A DNA stretch of 22,342 nucleotides from Minisyncoccota bacterium (lineage in GTDB: Bacteria > Patescibacteriota > Minisyncoccia > Phycocordibacterales > JACZSL01): contig JANQMM010000056.1 in the NCBI GenBank assembly GCA_028280145.1, positions 1 through 22,342 of the forward strand, given 5' to 3'. The stretch's first letter is position 1. Each line of letters starts with the position of its first letter. Positions 12,364-18,762 of the stretch are shown piece by piece. Under the pieces are notes generated by a model. It did not search any database, had not been told where the DNA came from, and worked only from the letters and a program-made list of their open reading frames with translations. The translations under genes were made by a program, and so were the position numbers.

Positions 12364-13251
12364 ATGAACCAAGAACAACTTGCTCGTATAAAGAATGATA
12401 AGGGTTTTATTGCGGCGCTAGACCAAAGCGGTGGATCAACACCAAAGGCTCTTAAGGCGTACGGCATTAACGAAGACGCCTATTCAAACGAGGATGAAAT
12501 GTTTGATCTCGTTCACGAAATGCGGACAAGGATCATCAGTTCCCCATCGTTTACCAGAGAAAAAATCCTTGGCGCTATTCTCTTTAAAGCAACCATGGAA
12601 AGACAAGTTGCAGGTAAAGACACTGCTGACTACCTCTGGGAAGAAAAAGGTGTGGTGCCTTTCTTGAAAATCGACAGTGGACTAGCCGAAGAAGAAAATG
12701 GTGTACAAATGCTAAAACCGATGCCAGAACTTGACCAACTACTCGATCGCGCTAATGAAAAGCATGTATTCGGAACGAAGATGCGATCCGTAATACACAG
12801 TCTTAATGAAGATGGTATTAAAGCTATTGTAAAGCAACAGTTTGATGTGGCGCAACAGATCATGGCCAAAGGACTAGTTCCTATCGTTGAACCAGAAGTG
12901 GATATTCATGCCGAGAACAAGGCAGGTGTCGAGGATCTCTTGGAGAAAGAGATCATGGCTCATATTAATGGCTTGTCCGATGACCAGCTTGTGATTCTCA
13001 AACTGACGCTTCCCGAGCAAGATAATCTATATGCAAACCTCATTGCACACAAGAACGTTGTGCGTGTTGTCGCGCTTTCTGGCGGCTATAGTCGCGAAGA
13101 AGCAAATGAGCGACTGGCACGAAATAACAACATGACCGCAAGTTTTTCTCGAGCCCTTGCTGAAGGGCTTTCTGCAAGCCAAACAGAAAACGAATTTAAC
13201 GCAACACTGGAGCAGTCAATTGAGAGTATTTATCAGGCATCAATTACATAA
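12364..13251 (+). CDS. fda: Fructose-bisphosphate aldolase, class I (Staphylococcus type)
   Basis: 295 aa, exactly the length of the metal-independent bacterial class I enzymes. It interconverts fructose 1,6-bisphosphate with dihydroxyacetone phosphate and glyceraldehyde 3-phosphate in glycolysis. Motifs: ALDQSGGSTPKAL (18-30), FLKIDSGLAEE (100-110), TKMRSVI, the acidic IVEPEVDIHAENK (174-186), Schiff-base lysine K213 in ILKLTLPEQ, and the phosphate loop VVALSGGYSREEANE. All expected residues are present. ATG at 12364 with no clear Shine-Dalgarno sequence; the 230 nt upstream are rich in inverted repeats. Stands alone; no other glycolytic gene is in the window. Confidence 0.95.
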   Translation: MNQEQLARIKNDKGFIAALDQSGGSTPKALKAYGINEDAYSNEDEMFDLVHEMRTRIISSPSFTREKILGAILFKATMERQVAGKDTADYLWEEKGVVPFLKIDSGLAEEENGVQMLKPMPELDQLLDRANEKHVFGTKMRSVIHSLNEDGIKAIVKQQFDVAQQIMAKGLVPIVEPEVDIHAENKAGVEDLLEKEIMAHINGLSDDQLVILKLTLPEQDNLYANLIAHKNVVRVVALSGGYSREEANERLARNNNMTASFSRALAEGLSASQTENEFNATLEQSIESIYQASIT

Positions 13252-13306
13252 TATCGGTGATGGATTTTCAATTGCCCCACCACCGTCCGTTCATCAAATG
13301 TGATCC

Positions 13307-13906
13307 CTAGAAATAATACAGACCGAGGAACAAAGCAACTTCCAGGATTCCAACGAGCATGACAAACCCGTAAAATCGCTTCCAGAGCTTTGGTTCCATC
13401 CAATCCCATTTTTTGTACACTCCATAAGTAGCTACACCATCAACAGCAGTAAAGCCAATTATGGCAAGTGCAAGAGGATAGAGGGGTCCTGAAATGCCGA
13501 GCCACACCAGCCCTCGTGAGCCGATATGTCCCAAAAGCGCACCAAATCTTTCGATAACAAATGTCCAATTCTGATACCAGAGTAATTTAGCTTCGTTCTT
13601 TTCCTTTGAGAACAGCGCTACACCCAAAAGAATAAGGGCTTCAACGACTCCCGCTCCCGCTCCAAAAGCAACCACGTGGAGCAATCCTCCTTCCGAAAGG
13701 ATGTAGATAAACACAAGTGCAGTCGCACCGAGTTCAGTGAAGGCGGAGAGTAGTCCTTGTAGAAGTGCGTATAGCTTTTTAGAAACATGCTTATATGCTC
13801 CAAGTATCCACAGTTCAAGCAAGCCGGAAAAAGCAATTTTTATACCGACAGAAACTGCCCACGTTACTGCGCCAAGCAAGAACCACCATGCAATACTCGT
13901 TTCCAT
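13307..13906 (-). CDS. Polytopic membrane protein, YhfC-like
   Basis: 199 aa with about six hydrophobic segments (near residues 5-25, 46-75, 78-98, 122-140, 143-160, 175-198). Conserved-looking polar residues sit within or next to membrane segments: FTELGATALVFIYIL, FGAGAGVVEALILLGVALF and VIERFGALLGHIGSRGLVWLG. The pattern GxGxGxxEA followed by ERxxALxxH is reminiscent of the YhfC group of putative intramembrane metalloproteases, although the His expected in the first motif is Ala here, so activity is doubtful. Starts 6 nt after a minus-strand TATACT. Divergent from the alpha/beta hydrolase, only 26 nt apart. Confidence 0.55.
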   Translation of the reverse strand: METSIAWWFLLGAVTWAVSVGIKIAFSGLLELWILGAYKHVSKKLYALLQGLLSAFTELGATALVFIYILSEGGLLHVVAFGAGAGVVEALILLGVALFSKEKNEAKLLWYQNWTFVIERFGALLGHIGSRGLVWLGISGPLYPLALAIIGFTAVDGVATYGVYKKWDWMEPKLWKRFYGFVMLVGILEVALFLGLYYF

Positions 13907-13912
13907 GTTTTT

Positions 13913-13920
13913 AGTATAAT
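13913..13920. promoter_or_regulatory. Shared divergent -10 element
   Basis: AGTATAAT contains TATAAT on the plus strand (13915-13920, 12 nt to the ATG at 13933) and TATACT on the minus strand (13913-13918, 6 nt to the ATG at 13906). The same 8 bp can serve both genes. Confidence 0.55.
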
Positions 13921-13932
13921 GGAAAGCCCGAT

Positions 13933-14943
13933 ATGAGTATAGAAACTAAAGACATTTCTTTCGATTCTAACGGCACTACTTTGTGTGGCACACTCACCTA
14001 TCCTGCACAAGCACAACCGCGCGGTTCGGTGCTACTACTCTCGGGTTCCGGCCCGCAGGACAGAGACGAAACTGTAGCCGACAAAAAATGCTTCGCGGTA
14101 TTAGCAGGAGGATTGACGAACGCGGGTTATGCGGTTTTCCGTTGGGACGACCGCGGCGTGGGTACGTCTGGGGGTGATTATCTCGTCGCGTCCGCAGATA
14201 TACTGGAAAGAGATGTGATTGCGGCGATAAAAGCTGTTGAACACGCAATCGACACCACCACACACATACTCGCCGGACACAGCCAAGGTACCCTCATTGC
14301 CGCCGGTGTCGCCGCTCGGCACCCGGTGAAAGTAGCGCGGCTTATCCTGCTTGGCGGCATGGGCCTGCCGGGGCGTACGGTACTACTACAACAACATGAG
14401 GCCATCTCCCGCGCTGAAAGCTGGCCGGAAGCCGACATCACCGCTACACTCGCACAGAAAGAACGACTCTTTGATGTCCTTGCATCAACCGCTGTCGGGC
14501 GCAAGGCCACTGCCTTCACGACTTCGGAGCGACACGATATTATTCCGCGACTCTACACGGCATACCTCGGCGGCATTCCCCTTACAACACTCTCAGCTGA
14601 CAATCAACAAGCCGTCGAAGACGCTATTGAGGACCTCCTCGAATGGGAGTGGCGGTATCTCCTTGGCACCGACCCCGCAGATGATTTGCAAAAGGTGCAA
14701 TGCCCCGTACTCGCAATGATCGGAGAAAACGACGCGCAGGTGAATGCGGAAGCTAATCTTGCGGCGGTGCGTCACGCCAGCAAAGCTGGCATGGCAAAGA
14801 ACGTTAGCGCGGTAGCACTCCCCAACCACAACCACCTCTTCCAAGAAACTGGTGACTCTGGAGCGCTCTCAGACTACTGGCATCTTGGCGAACCATTTTC
14901 AGCAACATCCCGCGCGATTATTCTTTCATGGCTTGCTGGGTAA
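13933..14943 (+). CDS. Alpha/beta hydrolase (esterase/S33 aminopeptidase-like)
   Basis: 336 aa. An oxyanion-hole segment (LLLSGSGPQDRDE), the RWDDRGVGTS strand-turn, nucleophile elbow GHSQGT, a lid region after LPGRTVLLQQHE, the acid in IGENDAQV and the catalytic His in LPNHNHLFQ together define a complete Ser-Asp-His hydrolase of the type often annotated as alpha/beta fold hydrolase or serine aminopeptidase S33 (EstD-like). The usual GHSEGG is GHSQGT. It lacks a signal peptide, so it is cytosolic; the substrate is unknown. The gene is clearly more GC-rich than its neighbours (many GCC, GGC and CGC codons), consistent with recent acquisition from another genome. Confidence 0.9.
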   Translation: MSIETKDISFDSNGTTLCGTLTYPAQAQPRGSVLLLSGSGPQDRDETVADKKCFAVLAGGLTNAGYAVFRWDDRGVGTSGGDYLVASADILERDVIAAIKAVEHAIDTTTHILAGHSQGTLIAAGVAARHPVKVARLILLGGMGLPGRTVLLQQHEAISRAESWPEADITATLAQKERLFDVLASTAVGRKATAFTTSERHDIIPRLYTAYLGGIPLTTLSADNQQAVEDAIEDLLEWEWRYLLGTDPADDLQKVQCPVLAMIGENDAQVNAEANLAAVRHASKAGMAKNVSAVALPNHNHLFQETGDSGALSDYWHLGEPFSATSRAIILSWLAG

Positions 14944-15046
14944 CACCCTCCGGCTGTGCAAGTTTCTACAGTATTTGAATCAATATTGCTCCTATTATTA
15001 TTTGTACATACAAGTCCGAACGTCATTTCGTTAAGAGAATTTAATA

Positions 15047-15075
15047 TTGACAAGCTACATATTGTATGGTAATTT
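15047..15075 (+). promoter_or_regulatory. Promoter of the 15118 gene (TTGACA type)
   Basis: TTGACA at 15047-15052, 17-nt spacer, TAATTT at 15070-15075 preceded by TGG. The Shine-Dalgarno GAGGTGA at about 15107-15113 precedes the start. Confidence 0.55.
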
Positions 15076-15117
15076 TGTGTAGCTAGTCTCAACACCAACC
15101 CAATACGAGGTGAAGAT

Positions 15118-15528
15118 ATGATGGGAGCTACGGTAAAAACCGAGACGCTCTCGGTTCCAGGTTTTTTCGAAAGGTTCAGCAGATACGCCGATCTGAAGGA
15201 ACTGTGCAGGTCCTTGAGAGAAGAGGGCTACACACACTACCTCACCTTAAGGACGCCACGTGTAACTGTTGGCAATGTCGAAGACGAGTATCGAGTGCTG
15301 GTGGGTGCAGCTTTCTTCAAAGGCACGCCTCCGGATTTTGATCTCCTGAAGACTGGAGAGTCTGACGACACCTTCCCTATCATTGAGCAACGCAAGTACT
15401 ACGCGATGATGTCGAGTGTCGGTCGAAGCGGCTTCACAGCCAGACTCAACGCTTCTGAGTTCGCCGAGTGGATAGAGTTCTTCAAGAGCCAAGCCGGATC
15501 AATCCGCGAGATCAAGGAGCTCATCTAA
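15118..15528 (+). CDS. Hypothetical protein, SD-led orphan
   Basis: 136 aa. No family recognised. It is soluble, with mixed alpha/beta composition: FFERFSRYADLKELCRSLREEGYTHYLTLRTP suggests a helix-strand opening, then EDEYRVLVGAAFFKG, a Pro/Asp-rich turn, KYYAMMSSVGRSGF, and a C-terminal helical part (FAEWIEFFKSQAGSIREIKELI). Two ATGs are adjacent (15118 and 15121); GAGGTGA fits either. It has the same design as the other SD-led genes: TTGACA promoter, leader of about 40 nt and a hairpin terminator 18 nt behind the stop. Its codon usage is richer in GC than in the following methyltransferase. Confidence 0.6.
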   Translation: MMGATVKTETLSVPGFFERFSRYADLKELCRSLREEGYTHYLTLRTPRVTVGNVEDEYRVLVGAAFFKGTPPDFDLLKTGESDDTFPIIEQRKYYAMMSSVGRSGFTARLNASEFAEWIEFFKSQAGSIREIKELI

Positions 15529-15546
15529 CCGCCCTTCCTGAAAGAC

Positions 15547-15590
15547 GAAAACCAAACCCTCGTCTCGACGGAGGTGCGGTTTTCTTATAT
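15547..15590 (+). terminator. Terminator after the 15118 gene
   Basis: Outer stem GAAAACC (15547-15553)/GGTTTTC (15578-15584) with inner CCTCGTC/GACGGAGG pairing (one bulge), followed by TTATATAAAA. Confidence 0.65.
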
Positions 15591-15740
15591 AAAAACCAGA
15601 GCCGCTCAGGTTGCTTTCAAACTCTCGCCAATTTGTGGTTCTAAACTCCTCTAGCTATAAGCAAAATCTACCCTTCTCTACTCAAAGATTCGGAAATCGT
15701 CCTAGTGAGCAGGCCGGACGTAACATAATCCTTTTTGGGA

Positions 15741-15759
15741 ATCCTTAGCGCATAAGGAT
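15741..15759. repeat. Inverted repeat before the methyltransferase promoter
   Basis: ATCCTTA-GCGCA-TAAGGAT, perfect 7-bp arms, 14 nt upstream of the extended -10. It could be an operator or the 3' hairpin of something upstream. The rest of 15591-15773 shows no gene I can support. Confidence 0.4.
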
Positions 15760-15773
15760 GAAATCCAAGATTT

Positions 15774-15782
15774 TGGTATACT
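15774..15782 (+). promoter_or_regulatory. TGGTATACT extended -10 of the methyltransferase gene
   Basis: Exact TGGTATACT, 6 nt before the ATG at 15789. Confidence 0.65.
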
Positions 15783-15788
15783 TTCGAG

Positions 15789-16505
15789 ATGAAAACAGTG
15801 GCAAGTAGAAAGTATTGGGACAGACATTGGGATGAGATAGAATTTGGAATCGTTCCCCAGCACCATCCTGTCCGTAAGTGGATCGAGGAAATCGTTCCAA
15901 ATACAACAAGTAATAATTGCCTAGAAATAGGATGTTACCCGGGGAAATTCTTGGCAGTATTTGGAGATATGGGATACAAGCTAAACGGAGTAGATTTTTT
16001 CCATGGAACCATTGATATGTCTGTTTGGCTTTCTCAAAGATATAAGGTCGGTGACTTTTATGAATCAGACTTCTTAAAGTTTCATACAACGAAACAATAC
16101 GATCTGGTTTGCTCTTTCGGTTTTGTTGAGCACTTTAAAAACTGGCCGGAAATTATAAGAAAACATATAGCATTGGTAAAACATGGAGGTCTTGTTGTTA
16201 TCGAAGTCCCAAATCTTAATTCTCCTTTATATCACTTCTTATACAAATATCTTGAGCCTGAAGTGTTGGACAACCATGTTCTTGAAGCAATGAGCTTGCA
16301 GGGCATGTCTGATGTTATCAAGAGAGAAGAATGCGAAATATTGTCAGAACAATACATAGGTAAATTCTATTTTAGGTTCGTGACTAAACATACGAAATCC
16401 TCAAAGCTTGTGGCCGGTTTTATTAATTTATTTTCCCCTATACTGAACTTATTGCCAAAATCAATTCATGCAAGATATATAGGGGTTGCTGGAATCAAGC
16501 AATAG
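15789..16505 (+). CDS. Class I SAM-dependent methyltransferase
   Basis: 238 aa. The SAM-binding motif I reads LEIGCYPGKFL (canonical EIGCGxG), motif II NGVDFF, motif IV CSFGFVEHF, and post-motif GGLVVIEVPNLN, as in the Methyltransf_11/23 group. The C-terminal 60 residues include a hydrophobic, possibly membrane-associated segment (LVAGFINLFSPILNLLPKS). Acceptor unknown; in this group sugars, lipids and small molecules are common. AT-rich compared with the preceding gene. Single-gene unit with a leaderless start. Confidence 0.87.
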   Translation: MKTVASRKYWDRHWDEIEFGIVPQHHPVRKWIEEIVPNTTSNNCLEIGCYPGKFLAVFGDMGYKLNGVDFFHGTIDMSVWLSQRYKVGDFYESDFLKFHTTKQYDLVCSFGFVEHFKNWPEIIRKHIALVKHGGLVVIEVPNLNSPLYHFLYKYLEPEVLDNHVLEAMSLQGMSDVIKREECEILSEQYIGKFYFRFVTKHTKSSKLVAGFINLFSPILNLLPKSIHARYIGVAGIKQ

Positions 16506-16541
16506 CCATTTGGCCTACTCCAGACAGAGCGATCAAACTTT

Positions 16542-16550
16542 TGGTATACT
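16542..16550 (+). promoter_or_regulatory. TGGTATACT extended -10 of the second SRPBCC gene
   Basis: Exact TGGTATACT, 9 nt before the ATG at 16560. Confidence 0.6.
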
Positions 16551-16559
16551 AGTTCTCAT

Positions 16560-17006
16560 ATGAAAACATTAAAATACTCCATACAGATCAATAAACCACA
16601 AGATCTTGTATTCAATAAGATCATGGATAAATCCGTGTACCCGGATTGGGCCAAGGCTTGGGGAGAAGGCATGACGTACGAAGGTACGTGGAAGATGGGT
16701 GAAGCCATTCCCTTTCTTGACGATTTGCGAGGTGGAACCAAGGCGGTCATTGAGGACATGAGGCCTCATGAATATATAAAAATGAAACACGTAGCAATGG
16801 TTGACTCACAAAACATTGAGGTCGAAGCAGCCGATGAGAGCATGAAAAAATGGATCGGTTCCCAAGAGAATTATTATTTCAAAGAAGTGAATGAAAACCA
16901 GACAACCTTCGAGGTGGAAATGGTTGTCGATGAATCATTCCAACAGATGTTCGATGAGACTTGGCCTAAAGCCCTTCAGTATTTCAAAGAAGTTTCCGAG
17001 AAGTAG
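16560..17006 (+). CDS. SRPBCC-family protein
   Basis: 148 aa, a START/Bet v 1-like domain: N-terminal strand and helix LKYSIQINKPQDLVFNKIMDKSVYPDWAKAW, then GTWKMGEAIPFLD, GGTKAVIEDMRPHEYIKMKH, FEVEMVVDESF and a long C-terminal helix ending LQYFKEVSEK. It differs from the SRPBCC protein at 4523-4987 in sequence (no GGKW motif), so the two are not recent duplicates. Ligand unknown. Ends before a perfect bidirectional terminator shared with the convergent 17124 gene. Confidence 0.82.
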   Translation: MKTLKYSIQINKPQDLVFNKIMDKSVYPDWAKAWGEGMTYEGTWKMGEAIPFLDDLRGGTKAVIEDMRPHEYIKMKHVAMVDSQNIEVEAADESMKKWIGSQENYYFKEVNENQTTFEVEMVVDESFQQMFDETWPKALQYFKEVSEK

Positions 17007-17052
17007 TTTAAATCTGGATACTTGCTTGTAATTGAAGACGGCTTGAATTAAA

Positions 17053-17082
17053 CAAAAACTTCAGTATTCTCTGAAGTTTTTG
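17053..17082. terminator. Bidirectional terminator between convergent genes
   Basis: Perfect 12-bp stem CAAAAACTTCAG/CTGAAGTTTTTG with a 6-nt loop. Symmetric A/T ends let it serve the SRPBCC gene (plus) and the 17124-17321 gene (minus). Confidence 0.8.
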
Positions 17083-17123
17083 TTGTGTTACATTCTTATA
17101 GTTATTCGATGATTGACTTTATC

Positions 17124-17321
17124 CTACAGTACGAAAAACGTAAGATACGCGATATAGATCGCAAGAAGCGCATAGATCAGAGACCAACCCGTCGTTAACG
17201 GCAAATACCGTTTTATGAAAGCGTTTTGCTCAATCGTAGTGTCTCCGATCTTCGTAAAGCCAATAACCAACGCAATGATGCTGTCGATCAAAATAAGAAT
17301 GCTAATTACTTCGTATATCAT
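17124..17321 (-). CDS. Small two-helix membrane protein
   Basis: 65 aa. Two hydrophobic segments (about residues 4-22, VISILILIDSIIALVIGF, and 42-65, LPLTTGWSLIYALLAIYIAYLTFFVL) are joined by a charged loop (TKIGDTTIEQNAFIKRY). No family recognised; small membrane proteins like this often modulate larger complexes, but nothing here shows it. The start at 17321 is supported by TAGAAT (17328-17333, minus strand) 6 nt upstream. Confidence 0.6.
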   Translation of the reverse strand: MIYEVISILILIDSIIALVIGFTKIGDTTIEQNAFIKRYLPLTTGWSLIYALLAIYIAYLTFFVL

Positions 17322-17327
17322 ACGTTC

Positions 17328-17333
17328 ATTCTA
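17328..17333 (-). promoter_or_regulatory. -10 of the 17124-17321 gene
   Basis: Minus-strand TAGAAT, 6 nt before the ATG at 17321. Confidence 0.45.
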
Positions 17334-17367
17334 CTACATCTTTTACTCTGCTATCAATGCCCACAGA

Positions 17368-17422
17368 CCACTCCCACCAAGAGAGTGGCTGAACGCGCAA
17401 AACCCCGGCAAGAAACTGGAGT
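17368..17422 (-). terminator. Tandem hairpins after the YCII-domain gene
   Basis: First hairpin at 17402-17422 (minus strand ACTCCAG...CCGGGGT then TTTTG; imperfect stem, T-runs on both sides), second at 17368-17388 (CCACTC/GAGTGG). Together they separate the YCII gene from the next minus-strand gene. Confidence 0.55.
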
Positions 17423-17429
17423 CTTTTTG

Positions 17430-17759
17430 CTACATTTCGTGTATTTCGTACAAGCTGACAGTGCTTCCGTCATCGTCTGCAAAAGACGGGTGGTTTTCTA
17501 GCACCTTCTTTGCCTCTTCCAAACCCTCAGCTTGAATAATGCCATATCCGGTAACGTCATCGCTTTCCTCTCGTGACCCTTCAGGAGAAACAATGTGTTG
17601 TGCTCCGACAGGGTTACCGAAGTCAACAACCGCACCCTCGTTATCTTCTTTCCATTTCATCCAAACTTCCATAGCCTTCTTCACATCTTCTTCACTCATT
17701 GAAGACCATTTTTCACTGACTTCTCTCGGGGAATGATAGATAAGCAAAAACTTTTTCAT
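17430..17759 (-). CDS. YCII-related (DGPF-type) domain protein
   Basis: 109 aa, a small dimeric-barrel-like domain. MKKFLLIYHSPREV opens the fold, followed by a helix (SEEDVKKAMEVWMKWKEDNEGAVVDFGNPVG) and the typical end GYGIIQAEGLEEAKKVLENHPSFADDDGSTVSLYEI, which matches the YCII/DGPF group. The general function is uncertain; no catalytic role can be assigned. A TAAAAT box lies 9 nt upstream of the ATG on the minus strand (17769-17774). Confidence 0.85.
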   Translation of the reverse strand: MKKFLLIYHSPREVSEKWSSMSEEDVKKAMEVWMKWKEDNEGAVVDFGNPVGAQHIVSPEGSREESDDVTGYGIIQAEGLEEAKKVLENHPSFADDDGSTVSLYEIHEM

Positions 17760-17768
17760 ATATTGTAC

Positions 17769-17774
17769 ATTTTA
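17769..17774 (-). promoter_or_regulatory. Candidate -10 of the YCII gene
   Basis: Minus-strand TAAAAT, 9 nt before the ATG at 17759. A TACAAT at 17762-17767 is too close to the start to be used for it. Confidence 0.4.
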
Positions 17775-17897
17775 CTTAGTTATAATTAGCTGAAGTATAC
17801 AAAATAAGTTCCGGCCTCGTCTATAGCGTGGATTAAAAACCCACTATTTTTAGTTCGAAACAGTCACTTGAGAGAAATCTTGCAAAGGCAGTGTGTT

Positions 17898-17936
17898 TGC
17901 TATAGATTTAGATTTAGTGTGGACGGAATAGGGAGA
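17898..17936 (+). promoter_or_regulatory. Promoter and Shine-Dalgarno of the lipoprotein gene
   Basis: Extended -10 TGCTATAGA at 17898-17906, weak -35 TTGCAA at 17880-17885 (15-nt spacer). GGGAGA at 17931-17936 lies 5 nt before the ATG. Confidence 0.5.
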
Positions 17937-17941
17937 ACTTC

Positions 17942-18274
17942 ATGATCCGGTTGAACATTTATGTACTGATGGCATTTCTTGCCGGATGCGCATCCATGAG
18001 TCTTGAAGAGAGGGTCGAGGCTGTATGTGCAAATACGGACGCAACGATCGTAGAGGCTACTGCAAAGGCAAAGGCCGAAGGACGTCAACTATCTGACAAA
18101 GAATGGGAGAAGCTCAACAGGCCTTGCAAAAATGTCCTCGCTCGCGAGAAAAGATGGCAACAACGTCGAGCCTGGGGGGCGTATCGTTGCCCTAACGGAA
18201 CAATAAAGGTGCCTGTGCGAAGCGGAATCGGCTTCCAGACAGGCATCACTTGCGTAGACAAGAGACGATTTTGA
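17942..18274 (+). CDS. Small predicted lipoprotein
   Basis: 110 aa. The N-terminus MIRLNIYVLMAFLAGC has a short hydrophobic core and a lipobox LAGC with the acylated Cys at 16, so export and lipid attachment are predicted. The mature part is charged and helical (SLEERVEAVCANTDATIVEATAKAKAEGRQLSDKEWEKL) and then basic and Cys-containing (four further cysteines, at C29, in RPCK, YRCPNG and ITCVDK), which could form two disulfides outside the cell. No family recognised. SD-led and followed by hairpins, like the other orphan small genes. Confidence 0.65.
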   Translation: MIRLNIYVLMAFLAGCASMSLEERVEAVCANTDATIVEATAKAKAEGRQLSDKEWEKLNRPCKNVLAREKRWQQRRAWGAYRCPNGTIKVPVRSGIGFQTGITCVDKRRF

Positions 18275-18345
18275 AGACAGATATTAAGTTAGTGATGAAG
18301 CTGTCTTTCAAAACAAAGTCGCCCGAGAGGGCGGCTTGTCTTGTA
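18274..18345 (+). terminator. Two hairpins after the lipoprotein gene
   Basis: AAGACAG (18274-18280)/CTGTCTT (18301-18307), then AAGTCGCCC-GAGA-GGGCGGCTT (18316-18337, one G-U pair) followed by GTCTTGT. The second, GC-rich hairpin is the likelier terminator. Confidence 0.55.
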
Positions 18346-18425
18346 TGTGATATTTGGGTTTAGACATCATTCAGCCTGAGCGAGCAAGGATGAAAAGCAT
18401 TAGAACTTTTTGGTATTAGATTCGT

Positions 18426-18431
18426 TACAAT
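18426..18431 (+). promoter_or_regulatory. -10 of the 18438 gene
   Basis: TACAAT, 6 nt before the ATG at 18438. A TTTTTGGTATTAG sequence resembling the TGGTATACT element lies just upstream (18407-18419). Confidence 0.45.
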
Positions 18432-18437
18432 GATTAT

Positions 18438-18719
18438 ATGAAGAAAGAATATATTTTCATTGCCTTCGTAGTAGCGCTGATACTAGCAATACCCCTTATA
18501 GCAATGCAATTTACCGACCAAGTTGTGTGGAAATTAAATGATTTCATTGTTGCAAGCATCCTTTTACTCAGTACCGGTGTGGGCTTTCAATATCTGATGG
18601 CAAGCGGGTGGAGTAAAAGGGTCAAGAAAATTATAGGAGCTGTCATCGTCATCCTCTTTGTCCTTGTTTGGATAGAGCTTGCGGTCGGCGTCTTTGGGAC
18701 TCCGTGGGCAGGCTCTTGA
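18438..18719 (+). CDS. Small three-helix membrane protein
   Basis: 93 aa with three hydrophobic segments: about 5-24 (YIFIAFVVALILAIPLIAMQF), 36-56 (DFIVASILLLSTGVGFQYLM) and 64-88 (KKIIGAVIVILFVLVWIELAVGVFG). The layout, with IPLIAMQF then a WKLNDFIVA turn, resembles small uncharacterised membrane proteins of Bacteroidetes and Patescibacteria. No function can be assigned. Convergent with the ABC transporter operon, 43 nt from the ATPase stop. Confidence 0.65.
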   Translation: MKKEYIFIAFVVALILAIPLIAMQFTDQVVWKLNDFIVASILLLSTGVGFQYLMASGWSKRVKKIIGAVIVILFVLVWIELAVGVFGTPWAGS

Positions 18720-18762
18720 TCAAAGGAAAGGCGCTCTCAACACTTCATGTAAGAGGTCTGAT

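Noticed and set aside
15530..15660. Open minus-strand frame across the terminator behind the 15118 gene (reads ...WREFESNLSGSGFY...)
   Set aside because: It runs through the terminator and the end of a well-supported gene on the other strand and has no start signal.
17828..17850. GTGG...CCAC hairpin with a T-run
   Set aside because: The stem is only 4 bp and no plus-strand gene precedes it.
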